This document shows positions 1 through 8,893 of a stretch of DNA of 64,000 bases, piece after piece. The notes below the pieces were generated by a model. It was not told the DNA's origin, did not search any database, and saw nothing but the letters and a program-made list of their open reading frames with translations. This DNA comes from Flavobacterium gawalongense (GTDB lineage: Bacteria; Bacteroidota; Bacteroidia; Flavobacteriales; Flavobacteriaceae): assembly GCF_007097265.1 (NCBI RefSeq), contig NZ_VJZP01000004.1:62001-126000 (forward strand), read 5' to 3'. How positions within the stretch are numbered: the first letter of the stretch is position 1; each line of letters begins with the position of its first letter. The translations under genes were made by a program, and so were the position numbers.

Positions 1-1767
1 CTTTCCGATATAGTGTTAGTTCCCAAAAATGCAGATACTCTTTTTAAAATACAAAAATTGAAAACAAGTGTCAATTTATGGCAATTAGCAGTAGGCAATC
101 TTCAACTTGGAACTTTAGAAATCAAGAATGGTTTTATACAATTAGTAAAGAAAGGGAAAGTGAGAAATTTTGATGCTTTTCTAAAAAAAGACAACCAAAC
201 AGAAATAAACAACGAAAAAAGAGACTACGCTCAATTTACCTACAGAATCATCTCTAAAGCACTAAATTTAGTTCCAACCGATATGGTTTTGGACAATCTT
301 TCTTTTCGATTAAATGATAATGAAAAAAAAGCGACCATCAATTTCCAAAAATTGCGATTGGTCAATAAGCAACTTGAAACTTCGATAAAAGTTCAAACCA
401 ATACCTTTACACAGCGTTGGAAAATTAAAGGATTTGCAGATCCAAGAAATAAAAAAGCCGATATTCGTTTCGTAAATATTGATACCGGTGCTATCAAAGT
501 ACCTTATTTTGACGAGCGTTACAATCTGAAATCGAGCTTTGATTCCATTCGGTTGAATATTCAAAACATAGATAAGGATGGCGATGAATTACATATTGAT
601 GGTTTTATGGCTATTACCAATTTAAAAATCAATCATCAAAAAATTGCCAGCAAAGATGTAATCCTAAAAAATGCCAAATTTGATTACCGGTTCTTATTGG
701 GTTCTGATTTTATTTCAATAGACAGTACTTCGACGGTTCAGTTCAATAAAATAAAATTTCATCCTTATCTGGCTTACGAAACCGAGGAAGATACCATTTA
801 CAAACTCAAAGTGGCCATCCCAAAAATGAAAGCGCAGGACTTTATCTCTTCGCTTCCTGATGGTTTATTCACCCATTTTCAAGGAATGGAAGCCAACGGT
901 AATTTCGATTACAAATTAGATTTTATGTTCAATAAAAACAAACCCAATCAACTGGTTTTTGACAGCAAATTGAATAAAGAAAATCTAAAAATTACAAAAT
1001 ACGGCGAAGCCAATCTGAATAAACTCAATGGAGAATTTGTTTATCGGGCACTTATAAAAAATGTGTTGCAACGCCCGGTATTAGTTGGTTCAGTCAATCC
1101 GAACTATACACCTTTATACCAAATATCCCCTTATTTAAGAAAATGCGTTTTGACCACAGAGGATCCTTCTTTCTTTTCACATCGTGGTTTCATCAACGAG
1201 GCATTCAAACAATCCATCGTAAAAAATATAAAAACCAAAAAATTTTCACGCGGTGCCAGCACTATTAGTATGCAATTGGTAAAAAATGTTTTTCTGAGTC
1301 GGGAAAAAACAGTTTCACGTAAACTGGAAGAAATTTTACTGGTGTACATTCTGGAGAACAACCGAATCGTAAGCAAGGAACGCATGCTCGAAGTGTATTT
1401 TAACATCATCGAATGGGGACCAGATGTATATGGAATTGGCGAAGCAAGTCGATTTTATTTCCAGAAAGCACCTTCGGAGTTATCGCTTAATGAATGCTTG
1501 TACCTCGCCCGAATTATTCCAAGTCCTAAAAAATTCATGTACCAGTTCAACGACCAAGGCATGTTGAAAGATTTTGCGATAAAACAAGAGTCTTTCTTAA
1601 CAAATATTATGTTCCGAAGAGGGCTTTTGAGTCCTGACGACACTATTTACAAGTCGCTACCCATACTCATTTCCGGACCTGCAAAATCTTTTATTAAATT
1701 TAAAGTACAAGATTCGATGCAAATAAAAGTGGATTCATTAGTCGTAGATGAAGAATTTGATCTTTAA
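1..1767 (+). CDS. GT51 peptidoglycan transglycosylase-domain protein (5' end outside window)
   Basis: The reading frame is open from base 1, so the true start lies upstream; a GTG at 13 is not convincing. The C-terminal third carries glycosyltransferase-51 motifs: a TTEDPSFFSHRG block with the presumed catalytic Glu encoded at 1159, then RGASTISMQL and the EVYFNIIEWGPDVYGI block. These match the lipid II-polymerising domain of class A PBPs and MtgA. No transpeptidase domain follows. The roughly 350 residues before it are beta-rich with no motif I recognise, and resemble the long extracytoplasmic regions of AsmA-like proteins. It probably polymerises glycan strands in the periplasm while membrane-anchored through the missing N-terminus. 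The family call is firm; the role of the N-terminal region is inferred. Confidence 0.85.
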   Translation, partial: LSDIVLVPKNADTLFKIQKLKTSVNLWQLAVGNLQLGTLEIKNGFIQLVKKGKVRNFDAFLKKDNQTEINNEKRDYAQFTYRIISKALNLVPTDMVLDNLSFRLNDNEKKATINFQKLRLVNKQLETSIKVQTNTFTQRWKIKGFADPRNKKADIRFVNIDTGAIKVPYFDERYNLKSSFDSIRLNIQNIDKDGDELHIDGFMAITNLKINHQKIASKDVILKNAKFDYRFLLGSDFISIDSTSTVQFNKIKFHPYLAYETEEDTIYKLKVAIPKMKAQDFISSLPDGLFTHFQGMEANGNFDYKLDFMFNKNKPNQLVFDSKLNKENLKITKYGEANLNKLNGEFVYRALIKNVLQRPVLVGSVNPNYTPLYQISPYLRKCVLTTEDPSFFSHRGFINEAFKQSIVKNIKTKKFSRGASTISMQLVKNVFLSREKTVSRKLEEILLVYILENNRIVSKERMLEVYFNIIEWGPDVYGIGEASRFYFQKAPSELSLNECLYLARIIPSPKKFMYQFNDQGMLKDFAIKQESFLTNIMFRRGLLSPDDTIYKSLPILISGPAKSFIKFKVQDSMQIKVDSLVVDEEFDL

Positions 1768-1797
1768 TTATTGGAAATTGTAAAAAGAAATGTCATT

Positions 1798-1842
1798 CCG
1801 ACGAAGGAGGAATCTCACGTAATGGGATTCCTCCTTCGTCGG
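1798..1842. repeat. Dispersed inverted repeat (GACGAAGGAG type), copy 1
   Basis: Two 17-base arms (1798-1814 and 1826-1842) are perfect reverse complements around an 11-base loop. The arm core GACGAAGGAG is shared with the larger inverted repeat at 10233-10300. It lies 31 bases after the transglycosylase stop and could end transcription, but it lacks a T-tract. Confidence 0.7.
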
Positions 1843-1897
1843 ACACGAGGGATTTCCCCGAACTGGCGAAGCAATGACAAAAAAATGGTTTATTAAT

Positions 1898-2935
1898 TCA
1901 CGGTGCCGGATCCGGAATTACAGCTTGAACTTCATCAATCGCCTTTAAGATTTCATCCGAAAGTGATACTTGAATCGTATCAATATTTTCTTTTAATTGT
2001 TCCAATGTTGTGGCGCCAATAATGGTACTGGTTACAAACGGTTGTTGTTCTATGAATGCCAAAGACATTTCCGTTAAGGTCAGTCCATTTTTCTTGGCGA
2101 TTTCCTGATACAATCGAGTAGCTTCGGTACATTGTGCGCTGTTGTATCTTGAAAATTGTGGAAATAAATTGATTCTCGCATTTGGAAGACTTTGGCCGGT
2201 CAGGAATTTACCGGATAAAACACCAAAAGCCATTGGAGAATACGCCAATAAACCCACATTTTCTCTCATGCAAATTTCAGCGGAACCCGCTTCAAAAAGT
2301 CTGTTCAATAATGAATACGGATTTTGAATGGTTTTTATTTTTGGTAAATTATGGTATTTACTTTCCTCCAGAAAACGCATGATTCCCCAAGGCGTTTCAT
2401 TAGAAAGTCCAATATGTTTTATTTTTCCTTCTTTGACAAAACCGTCTAAGGTTTCCAAAACGTTGTGAATGTTATCTTCCCAAGCATCTTCCTGCACTTT
2501 GAAACCACGTTGCCCAAAAAAGTTGGTTTTACGTTCTGGCCAATGCAATTGGTATAAATCAATATAATCGGTTTGTAAGCGTTGCAAACTTTGGTCTAAT
2601 GCAAACTTGATACTCGTAGGCGAAAAATCATTTTTCTCGCGCATGTAGGTAAAATTAGGATTCGGTCCCGCAATTTTTGAAGCCAGAACTACTTCTTCTC
2701 TTTTGCCTGTTTTTTTAAACCAGGTTCCAAGGATTTTCTCCGTACTTCCATAGGTTTCCTGACGTGCTGGAACAGAATACATTTCGGCGGTATCAAAGAA
2801 ATTGATTCCGTTTTCTAAAGCACAATCCATTTGGGCATGACCATCAGCTTCTGTATTTTGTTGTCCAAAAGTCATGGTTCCAAGGCAAATTTTGCTGACT
2901 TTTATATCGGTATTCGGTAAAGTAGTATATTTCAT
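1898..2935 (-). CDS. NADP(H)-dependent aldo/keto reductase (Tas-like)
   Basis: A 345-residue protein with the full aldo/keto reductase TIM-barrel pattern. The catalytic tetrad can be placed at Asp48 (INFFDTAEMY), Tyr53, Lys87 (LASKI) and His131 (YQLHWPE). The long insert after the first strands (PARQETYGSTEKILGTWF) and the overall length are typical of the E. coli Tas/YghZ group rather than short AKRs. It probably reduces aldehydes or ketones in the cytoplasm with NADPH; the physiological substrate cannot be read from sequence. It is monocistronic, convergent with the transglycosylase gene and followed upstream by the OmpA lipoprotein gene on the same strand. Confidence 0.88.
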   Translation of the reverse strand: MKYTTLPNTDIKVSKICLGTMTFGQQNTEADGHAQMDCALENGINFFDTAEMYSVPARQETYGSTEKILGTWFKKTGKREEVVLASKIAGPNPNFTYMREKNDFSPTSIKFALDQSLQRLQTDYIDLYQLHWPERKTNFFGQRGFKVQEDAWEDNIHNVLETLDGFVKEGKIKHIGLSNETPWGIMRFLEESKYHNLPKIKTIQNPYSLLNRLFEAGSAEICMRENVGLLAYSPMAFGVLSGKFLTGQSLPNARINLFPQFSRYNSAQCTEATRLYQEIAKKNGLTLTEMSLAFIEQQPFVTSTIIGATTLEQLKENIDTIQVSLSDEILKAIDEVQAVIPDPAP

Positions 2936-2990
2936 TTTTAAGGTTCAGTGTTACAGAGTCGCAAAGATACAAAGGTATGTTTCAAAAGAA

Positions 2991-3020
2991 AAAGGTTCAA
3001 AGTAAAAACTCTGAACCTTT
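2991..3020 (-). terminator. Hairpin downstream of OmpA-lipoprotein gene
   Basis: Nine-base arms AAAGGTTCA and TGAACCTTT (2991-2999, 3012-3020) with a 12-base loop, followed on the minus strand by a T-rich run. It lies 26 bases past the stop of the minus-strand gene ending at 3046, so an intrinsic terminator is likely. Confidence 0.55.
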
Positions 3021-3045
3021 ATATCTTTGAACCTTTGACCCTTTT

Positions 3046-3987
3046 TTAATTAATATCATTCAACATTTTAGAGATTTCATCTAATCTTGGCGTAAGAATA
3101 ATTTCGATTCTACGGTTTTTAGCTTTTCCGTCAGCAGTTGAATTGCTAGCTAATGGCGAAAATTCTCCTCTACCTGCAGCGGTTAGGTTTTCCTTATTGA
3201 TTTTCTTGTTTTCACTCAAAATAGCAACTATTGCTGTGGCTCTTTTTGTGGATAAATCCCAGTTATCCGCAATTGGCCCTGAAGCCGTAAATGCATCATC
3301 ATCCGTGTGACCTTCTATCAAAACAGAAATTTCTGGATTGTCTCCCAAAACTTTTCCTACTTCAATCACTGCTTTTTTCCCTTCGGAACCTACTGCCCAG
3401 CTTCCAGAATTGAAAAGTAGTTTGTTCTCCATAGAAACATATACTTTTCCGTTTTTTTGTTCGACTGTCAATCCTTTTCCTTCAAAACTATTTAAGGCTT
3501 TTGACAATGTTTCTTTTAGTTTTTTCATGCTGGCTTCTTTGGCAGCAATCAAAGATTCCAGTTCATCTAAACGCTGTGCGCTTTTGTTTAAACGTTCTTG
3601 TTCTAATGCCAAAGCTTTCCCTTTCTCGTCTAATTGCTCCAGCAAATCACGGTTTTTCTTCATGTTGCTTTGCAAAGCATCACTACTGTTTTTTTCTAAA
3701 GCGGCATAGGAATCCTGCAAGACTTTGAATTTATTTTGAGCCGCCGCATAATCTGCTTTCAATTTATCCAGCTCTGATTTTGATTTACTCAAATCTGTTT
3801 TTAAAGCGTCACGATCTAGTTCTAACTGATTTTTAGCTTTTAGTAAATCGGCATTCTCATCAGAAATGCTTCTGTTTTCTTTTTTTAAATCGGCAAACTT
3901 ACTTTCTAAATCATTGTATATTTTCTTGGATACACATGAGGTTGAAAGTGCCAGTACTACTAATCCGATGGAAACTCTTTTTATCAT
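3046..3987 (-). CDS. OmpA-family outer-membrane lipoprotein with coiled coil
   Basis: I chose the start at 3987 (MIKRVSIG...) because it gives a clean lipoprotein signal with lipobox LSTSC and the acylated cysteine at residue 18; the longer reading from 4041 puts 18 polar residues before it. The mature protein has a long Lys/Glu/Leu-rich coiled coil (about 30-170). A C-terminal OmpA peptidoglycan-binding domain (about 185-313) follows, with IEGHTDDDAF and the closing NRRIEIIL motif. It probably ties the outer membrane to the cell wall, like Pal-type proteins. It is transcribed alone; a hairpin follows at 2991-3020. Confidence 0.88.
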   Translation of the reverse strand: MIKRVSIGLVVLALSTSCVSKKIYNDLESKFADLKKENRSISDENADLLKAKNQLELDRDALKTDLSKSKSELDKLKADYAAAQNKFKVLQDSYAALEKNSSDALQSNMKKNRDLLEQLDEKGKALALEQERLNKSAQRLDELESLIAAKEASMKKLKETLSKALNSFEGKGLTVEQKNGKVYVSMENKLLFNSGSWAVGSEGKKAVIEVGKVLGDNPEISVLIEGHTDDDAFTASGPIADNWDLSTKRATAIVAILSENKKINKENLTAAGRGEFSPLASNSTADGKAKNRRIEIILTPRLDEISKMLNDIN

Positions 3988-4053
3988 TTTTCGTGGTATT
4001 TTAATGTTATTTCTATTGTTGTTTTGAAAGCAAAAACGCAATTATATTGGGAT

Positions 4054-4210
4054 GCCCTAGCCCCGATAAAAGTGAAAATCCTTTTTAGTCCTGAACTTGT
4101 TTCAGGATCCTGAAACAAGTTCAGGACTAAAAAGATTACTTCACCAAGTTAATATTTTATTTCGGTGTTCAGTGAATTTCATTTGCAACGGATAGCGGGA
4201 AATAGCTCCT
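4054..4210. repeat. Dispersed 'CCCCGAT...GCGGGAAATAGCTCC' repeat, copy A, carrying a 54-bp palindrome
   Basis: It begins with CCCTAGCCCCGAT and ends with AGCGGGAAATAGCTCC, the boundary sequences shared with copies at 22004, 25095, 33361 and 46391. In this copy the central hairpin is replaced by a perfect 54-base palindrome (4081-4134; arms of 27 bases, core CAGGATCCTG) plus about 50 extra bases. Confidence 0.75.
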
Positions 4211-4246
4211 CCCTTCTCCCGAAATTTGGGGATCCGCTCAGGATGA

Positions 4247-5008
4247 TTACTCCATTTCTACTAAAATCGGACAATGATCTGAATGCACTGCGTCTGGAAG
4301 GATAACGGCTCTTTTGAGTTTATGTTTTAGGGAATCGCTAACTAAATTGTAATCGATACGCCAGCCCTTGTTGTTTGCCCTTGCTCCTGCACGGTAACTC
4401 CACCACGAATATTGATGTGGCTCACTGTTGAAATGGCGGAAACTATCCACAAACCCGGACTTCATGAATCCGTCCAGCCAGGCTCTTTCTTGAGGTAAAA
4501 ACCCAGAAACGGTCTTGTTTCTGATTGGGTCATGAATGTCGATTGCCTCGTGGCAAATGTTGTAATCACCGCAGATAATCAGGTTTGGCGTTTCTTTTTT
4601 GAGTTCGTCAATGTAATTCTTAAAATCATCCATGAACATAAATTTATGGTCTAATCGCTCGATATTTGTCCCCGATGGCAAGTACAAACTCATCACAGAA
4701 AACCCATCAAAATCAGCCCGAAGGTTTCTTCCTTCGAAATCCATGTGGTGAATTCCGGTTCCATGAACAACATTATTGGGTTTTATTTTAGAGAGAATGG
4801 CCACGCCGCTGTATCCTTTTTTGGTAGCTGAATAGTAATATTGATACGGATAACCTGCTTTTACAATGTCTTCAACTGGGATTTGGTCTTTAGTTGCTTT
4901 AATTTCCTGAAGACAAATAATATCCGGGTTTGCGTGTTGCAACCAGTCTATAAATCCTTTTGAAATGGCGGCTCTGATTCCGTTGACGTTGTATGAAATA
5001 ATTCTCAT
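4247..5008 (-). CDS. xth: Exodeoxyribonuclease III / AP endonuclease
   Basis: A 253-residue protein of the exonuclease/endonuclease/phosphatase fold. Visible active-site features are VNGIRA near the N-terminus, Glu35 in ICLQEIK (metal ligand), Asp148 and Asn150 in IICGDYNICHEAIDIHDP, and the closing Asp244-His245 in SDHCPIL. Length and motif spacing match bacterial ExoIII, which cuts the backbone 5' to abasic sites and removes 3'-blocking groups in base-excision repair. It stands alone on the minus strand; the divergent olsF gene begins about 200 bases away. Confidence 0.92.
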   Translation of the reverse strand: MRIISYNVNGIRAAISKGFIDWLQHANPDIICLQEIKATKDQIPVEDIVKAGYPYQYYYSATKKGYSGVAILSKIKPNNVVHGTGIHHMDFEGRNLRADFDGFSVMSLYLPSGTNIERLDHKFMFMDDFKNYIDELKKETPNLIICGDYNICHEAIDIHDPIRNKTVSGFLPQERAWLDGFMKSGFVDSFRHFNSEPHQYSWWSYRAGARANNKGWRIDYNLVSDSLKHKLKRAVILPDAVHSDHCPILVEME

Positions 5009-5176
5009 TAAAGTATTTTTTTGAGTTTGATTCGATAAATTAATATTAGCCTAAAGTTGTCAGGAACCCACTTTTTTATTTTATCGGAAAAAATCATATT
5101 GTTTATCTGTGGGTTTCAAATATAATAAAAAAGTAGAAGTTTGATTCAGAAAAATAGAGAAAATGGAGTTTTTTGC

Positions 5177-5184
5177 TATCTTTG
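5177..5184 (+). promoter_or_regulatory. Bacteroidota -7 box TATCTTTG upstream of olsF
   Basis: TATCTTTG matches the phylum's TAnnTTTG consensus and lies 26 bases before the ATG at 5211. I see no well-spaced -33 TTTG. Confidence 0.5.
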
Positions 5185-5210
5185 TTACTTGCTCTAAAAA
5201 CAATAAATAA

Positions 5211-7013
5211 ATGGGTTTAGTAACCGCCAAAGAAGTTGCAAAAGCGATAAATGTAGATAAGTACGGAGTTCTGGGTACTTTTTCCGGATGGATGCTGATG
5301 AAGGTGCTAAAGATTTCTACCTTAAACAAAGTCTACAATAGAAACAAACATTTAAAAGATGTTGACTTCCTGAACGGAATATTAGATGATTTACAAATAA
5401 AATTCGAAATTCCGGAAGAGGATTTAAAACGTCTACCAAAAGAAGGTGCTTACATCACGATTTCAAATCATCCTTTGGGAGGAATTGACGGTGTTTTATT
5501 ATTGAAATTAATGCTTGACAGAGAACCTAATTTCAAAATTATTGCCAATTTTCTTTTACACCGAATCAGACCACTCAAAAAATACATCATGCCGGTAAAT
5601 CCTTTTGAAAATCATAAGGATACCCAGTCTAGCGTGGTAGGAATAAAAGAAACACTACGTCATTTAAGTGACGGAAAACCGTTGGGAATGTTTCCTGCAG
5701 GAGAAGTTTCTACGTATAAAGACGGCAAATTAATGGTGGACAAACCTTGGGAGGAAGGCGCTATCAAAGTGATCAGAAAGGCTCAGGTCCCTGTTGTTCC
5801 CATTTATTTTCATGCCAAAAACAGCCGATTATTTTATTTACTTTCTAAAATAAGCGGCACTTTTAGAACTGCAAAACTGCCTTCGGAAGTGTTCAGTCAA
5901 AAGCATCGTGTGATAAAAGTGCGTATTGGCAAACCTATTTCGGTAAGTGAGCAAAACGAGTTCACAACACTAGAGGAATATTCAGAATTTTTGAGAAAGA
6001 AAACGTACATGCTTGCGAATCCTTTTGAAAAAGAGAGTCCTTTTTTACCAACTCCAACTTTAAAACTTCCAAAAAGTCCGAAGAAAATTGTTACTCCTGC
6101 CAATGGTGAGAAAATGATTGCCGAAGTTGATGCATTGCGAAGTACCGATTGCCGACTGTTACAAAGTAAAAACTATGAAGTTTTCTTTGCTAAAGCATCC
6201 AAAATTCCTAATATTTTGCATGAAATTGGTCGCCTTCGAGAAATTACCTTCCGAGAAGTGGGCGAAGGAACAAACGAATCTATCGATTTGGACAAGCATG
6301 ATCAATATTATCATCACCTGTTTTTATGGGATAGCGATGCCAATAAAATTGCCGGTGCTTACCGAATGGGTTTAGGATCAGAAATTTATCCGAAATACGG
6401 AATAAATGGTTTTTACCTCAACGATCTTTTCCGATTTGAACCAGAATTACATGATATGATGCACAAATCCATAGAAATGGGCCGCGCTTTCATCATCAAA
6501 GAATACCAACAGAAACCAATGCCCCTTTTCTTGCTTTGGAAAGGAATTATGCACACCACGTTGCGTTATCCAGAGCATAAATATTTACTGGGAGGCGTGA
6601 GTATCAGTAATCAATTTTCAGATTTCTCAAAATCGCTGATGATTGAATTCATGAAATCGAATTATTATGACCCGTATATTGCGCAATACATTCACCCAAA
6701 GAAAGCCTATAAAGTAAAACTAAAAGATGCTGATAAGGATTTCATTTTTGACGAAGCCGAATCAGATTTAAATAAGTTTGATAAAATTATCGATGAATTG
6801 GAACCAGGAAGTTTGCGTTTACCTGTTTTGATTAAAAAATACATCAAACAAAATGCAAAAGTTGTCGCTTTTAATGTGGATCCGCTGTTTAACAATGCCG
6901 TTGACGGATTGATGTACATTCGAATTGCAGACATTCCAGAAAGCACGATGAAGCCCGTTATGGAAGAGTTTCAGAAAGAACTGGAACGAAAACTAAGTGA
7001 AAAGGAAGATTGA
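5211..7013 (+). CDS. olsF: Bifunctional ornithine-lipid acyltransferase (OlsF-like: PlsC domain + GNAT domain)
   Basis: A 600-residue fusion of two acyltransferases. The N-terminal half has a PlsC-type lysophospholipid acyltransferase domain (about 60-290) with an NHPLGGID block (His87, Asp93) and a GMFPAGEVS substrate motif. The C-terminal half (about 310-600) is the GNAT-like hemolysin/OlsB domain, with REITFREVGEG and AGAYRMGLG. In characterised OlsF proteins, including those studied from Flavobacterium, the C-terminal domain N-acylates ornithine and the N-terminal domain O-acylates lyso-ornithine lipid. The gene is monocistronic between a -7 box and a strong bidirectional terminator. Assignment rests on domain order and the genus context. 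Confidence 0.82.
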   Translation: MGLVTAKEVAKAINVDKYGVLGTFSGWMLMKVLKISTLNKVYNRNKHLKDVDFLNGILDDLQIKFEIPEEDLKRLPKEGAYITISNHPLGGIDGVLLLKLMLDREPNFKIIANFLLHRIRPLKKYIMPVNPFENHKDTQSSVVGIKETLRHLSDGKPLGMFPAGEVSTYKDGKLMVDKPWEEGAIKVIRKAQVPVVPIYFHAKNSRLFYLLSKISGTFRTAKLPSEVFSQKHRVIKVRIGKPISVSEQNEFTTLEEYSEFLRKKTYMLANPFEKESPFLPTPTLKLPKSPKKIVTPANGEKMIAEVDALRSTDCRLLQSKNYEVFFAKASKIPNILHEIGRLREITFREVGEGTNESIDLDKHDQYYHHLFLWDSDANKIAGAYRMGLGSEIYPKYGINGFYLNDLFRFEPELHDMMHKSIEMGRAFIIKEYQQKPMPLFLLWKGIMHTTLRYPEHKYLLGGVSISNQFSDFSKSLMIEFMKSNYYDPYIAQYIHPKKAYKVKLKDADKDFIFDEAESDLNKFDKIIDELEPGSLRLPVLIKKYIKQNAKVVAFNVDPLFNNAVDGLMYIRIADIPESTMKPVMEEFQKELERKLSEKED

Positions 7014-7033
7014 TTTCAGATTTCAGATTATAT

Positions 7034-7062
7034 AAAAAATCCCGAAAAAATCGGGATTTTTT
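7034..7062. terminator. Bidirectional intrinsic terminator
   Basis: Perfect 12-base arms (7034-7045 and 7051-7062; core TCCCGA/TCGGGA) with A-tract and T-tract on either side. It sits 20 bases past the olsF stop and 5 bases past the stop of the convergent TM2 gene, so it can serve both. Confidence 0.88.
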
Positions 7063-7067
7063 ATGTT

Positions 7068-7349
7068 TTAAAACCAACCTTTTTTGCCTACTTGATACGT
7101 TTGATAAAACTCTTCGTCTGATTTTGTTAAATATATGATTCCCTCAATTATTCCTAATATACCTGTTACTGTTCCACAAGTACACAAACTAATTACCAAC
7201 CATATAATCCCTTCCGTAGTGTACCCTAAAAGGAATTTATGAATCCCGAAAGGTCCCAAAAGAATAGCAAGCAGTCCTGCTGCAAGTTTTTTATTGTCTT
7301 GTTGAACTGGTTGTGGATTATTCCATTCTTCATGTTTCGAATTTTCCAT
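7068..7349 (-). CDS. TM2-domain membrane protein
   Basis: A 93-residue protein with a short polar N-terminus (about 20 residues) and two hydrophobic segments, AAGLLAILLGPFGIHKFLLG and IIWLVISLCTCGTVTGILGIIEG. The charged hairpin HKFLLGYTTEG between them is the hallmark of the TM2 domain (GxxGxHxFYxG-like). Function of bacterial TM2 proteins is largely unknown. Length is typical. It shares the hairpin at 7034-7062 with olsF, and the neighbouring dehydrogenase gene lies upstream on the same strand with a short gap. Confidence 0.8.
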   Translation of the reverse strand: MENSKHEEWNNPQPVQQDNKKLAAGLLAILLGPFGIHKFLLGYTTEGIIWLVISLCTCGTVTGILGIIEGIIYLTKSDEEFYQTYQVGKKGWF

Positions 7350-7396
7350 AGATTGATTGTTATAAGGTTGTTTTTCAGTGATTAAAAATATAAAAA

Positions 7397-8746
7397 TTAT
7401 TGGAATGCTGTATCAATTGGTTCCCAAAGTTCGATTTTATTTCCTTCGATGTCTAAAATCCAACCAAATTTCCCATAATCATAAGTCTCCACATCCCCTA
7501 CAATTGTTACACCTTCAGCGGATAATTTTTGTAATAAATTTTCTAGATCATCTACTCTGAAGTTTTGCATGAATTGTTTTTCGCTTGGCGCAAAATAAGT
7601 AGTATCATCTGCAAACGGTGACCATTGGGTAGAACAATCATTCCCATTTTTATCTTTCCACCAAAAAGCAGAACCATATTCGTCGGTTTTTAAACCTAAA
7701 TGCTTTCCGTACCAAGCCACAAGTTCTTTTGGATTTTTAGACTTGAAGAAGAAACCGCCAATTCCAGTAACTCGTTTCTCCGGCTCTGTAACTTTGGCTT
7801 GACCAAAATATTTTACCTTAATTTTATCAACTATTACTTGTGCCAAACGTTCGTGGCTCTCGAATGTCCAACCAGCAATATGTGGACTCAAAATCACATT
7901 CTTGGCTTGCAATAAATATTGAAAAGCCTCCGGCGTATTTTTATCTTGAAACAGCGTTTCAAAAGACAATTTCTCATATTCCAAAACATCCAAACCAGCT
8001 CCAAGTATTTTCCCGGATTCCATGGCAGACACTAAATCAGCGGTAACGATATTCTTGCCACGAGAGGTATTTATAATCCAAAATGGTTTTGCAAACCCAT
8101 TGATAAAATCACTGTCAACCATTTTATCCGTTTGTGGTGTCCACGGAATATGCAAACTTACAACATCTACTTTTTGTTGAAATTCCTCCAAAGAAACTTG
8201 CTTAGCATTGGCATCTCCCAGATTTTCCAGGATATCATAACACAACACTTCGACATCAAAACCACGGAGTTTTTTAGCGAATAATTTCCCCATATTTCCG
8301 TAACCAATTATGCCAACTGTTCTTCCATCCAATTCGTAACCGCGATTGCTTTCCCGGTTCCAATGACCCGATCGTATCTCACTATCCGCTTGGTTTAATT
8401 TATTAAAAAGAGATAAAATCATTCCCAAGGTATGTTCGGCCACAGCATTACGATTGCCTTCGGGTGCAGCGATAAGTGTAATGTTTTTTGACAACGCATA
8501 CTCGCAATCAATACTTTCCAATCCTGCTCCAACGCGAGCTATAAATTGCAAATTAGTCGCTTTATCCAAGAAAGTCTTGTCAATTTTGAATCGGCTTCGA
8601 ATAACAATTCCGTGATAATCTTGAATTTTGGCTTCGATTTCTTCTTTTGATGATGTATAATCGCTATGATTTATAAATCCAGAATTTTGCAATTGATCCC
8701 AAAGCAAAGGGTGATTGCTATCGATATGAAGGATTTTGATATCCAT
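7397..8746 (-). CDS. D-2-hydroxyacid dehydrogenase fused to a VOC (glyoxalase-like) domain
   Basis: Residues 1-312 form a complete NAD-dependent D-2-hydroxyacid dehydrogenase: GYGNMG nucleotide-binding loop (148-153), NTSRG with catalytic Arg229, a Glu near LDVLEYEK (about 256-258), and SPHIAGWT with catalytic His289. Residues about 325-445 form a separate VOC domain (VTGIGGFFFKSKNPKELVAWYGKHLG, then ILDIEGNKIELWEP), which normally occurs as a stand-alone glyoxalase-like protein starting at about the same residue. The linker (QAKVTEPEK) is only about ten residues, so the join looks like loss of a stop between adjacent genes. The dehydrogenase half resembles SerA-like enzymes; neither substrate is known. 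Confidence 0.85.
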   Translation of the reverse strand: MDIKILHIDSNHPLLWDQLQNSGFINHSDYTSSKEEIEAKIQDYHGIVIRSRFKIDKTFLDKATNLQFIARVGAGLESIDCEYALSKNITLIAAPEGNRNAVAEHTLGMILSLFNKLNQADSEIRSGHWNRESNRGYELDGRTVGIIGYGNMGKLFAKKLRGFDVEVLCYDILENLGDANAKQVSLEEFQQKVDVVSLHIPWTPQTDKMVDSDFINGFAKPFWIINTSRGKNIVTADLVSAMESGKILGAGLDVLEYEKLSFETLFQDKNTPEAFQYLLQAKNVILSPHIAGWTFESHERLAQVIVDKIKVKYFGQAKVTEPEKRVTGIGGFFFKSKNPKELVAWYGKHLGLKTDEYGSAFWWKDKNGNDCSTQWSPFADDTTYFAPSEKQFMQNFRVDDLENLLQKLSAEGVTIVGDVETYDYGKFGWILDIEGNKIELWEPIDTAFQ

Positions 8747-8893
8747 AAAATATACTTTTTTTGATACATCAAATTAACAAAAAAAATACGGTTTATTATT
8801 TTAAGAAAAAAAATCACCCAAAAATGCCTAAATTAGCATTCTGCTTATTTTTCATGATAAACTACAGCCGCTTCTTATAACTAAAAATCTAAA

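Noticed and set aside
3338..3709. Plus-strand frame of 123 codons inside the OmpA lipoprotein gene
   Set aside because: It is a shadow of the coiled-coil coding region; Ser/Phe-rich composition comes from antisense Lys/Glu codons.
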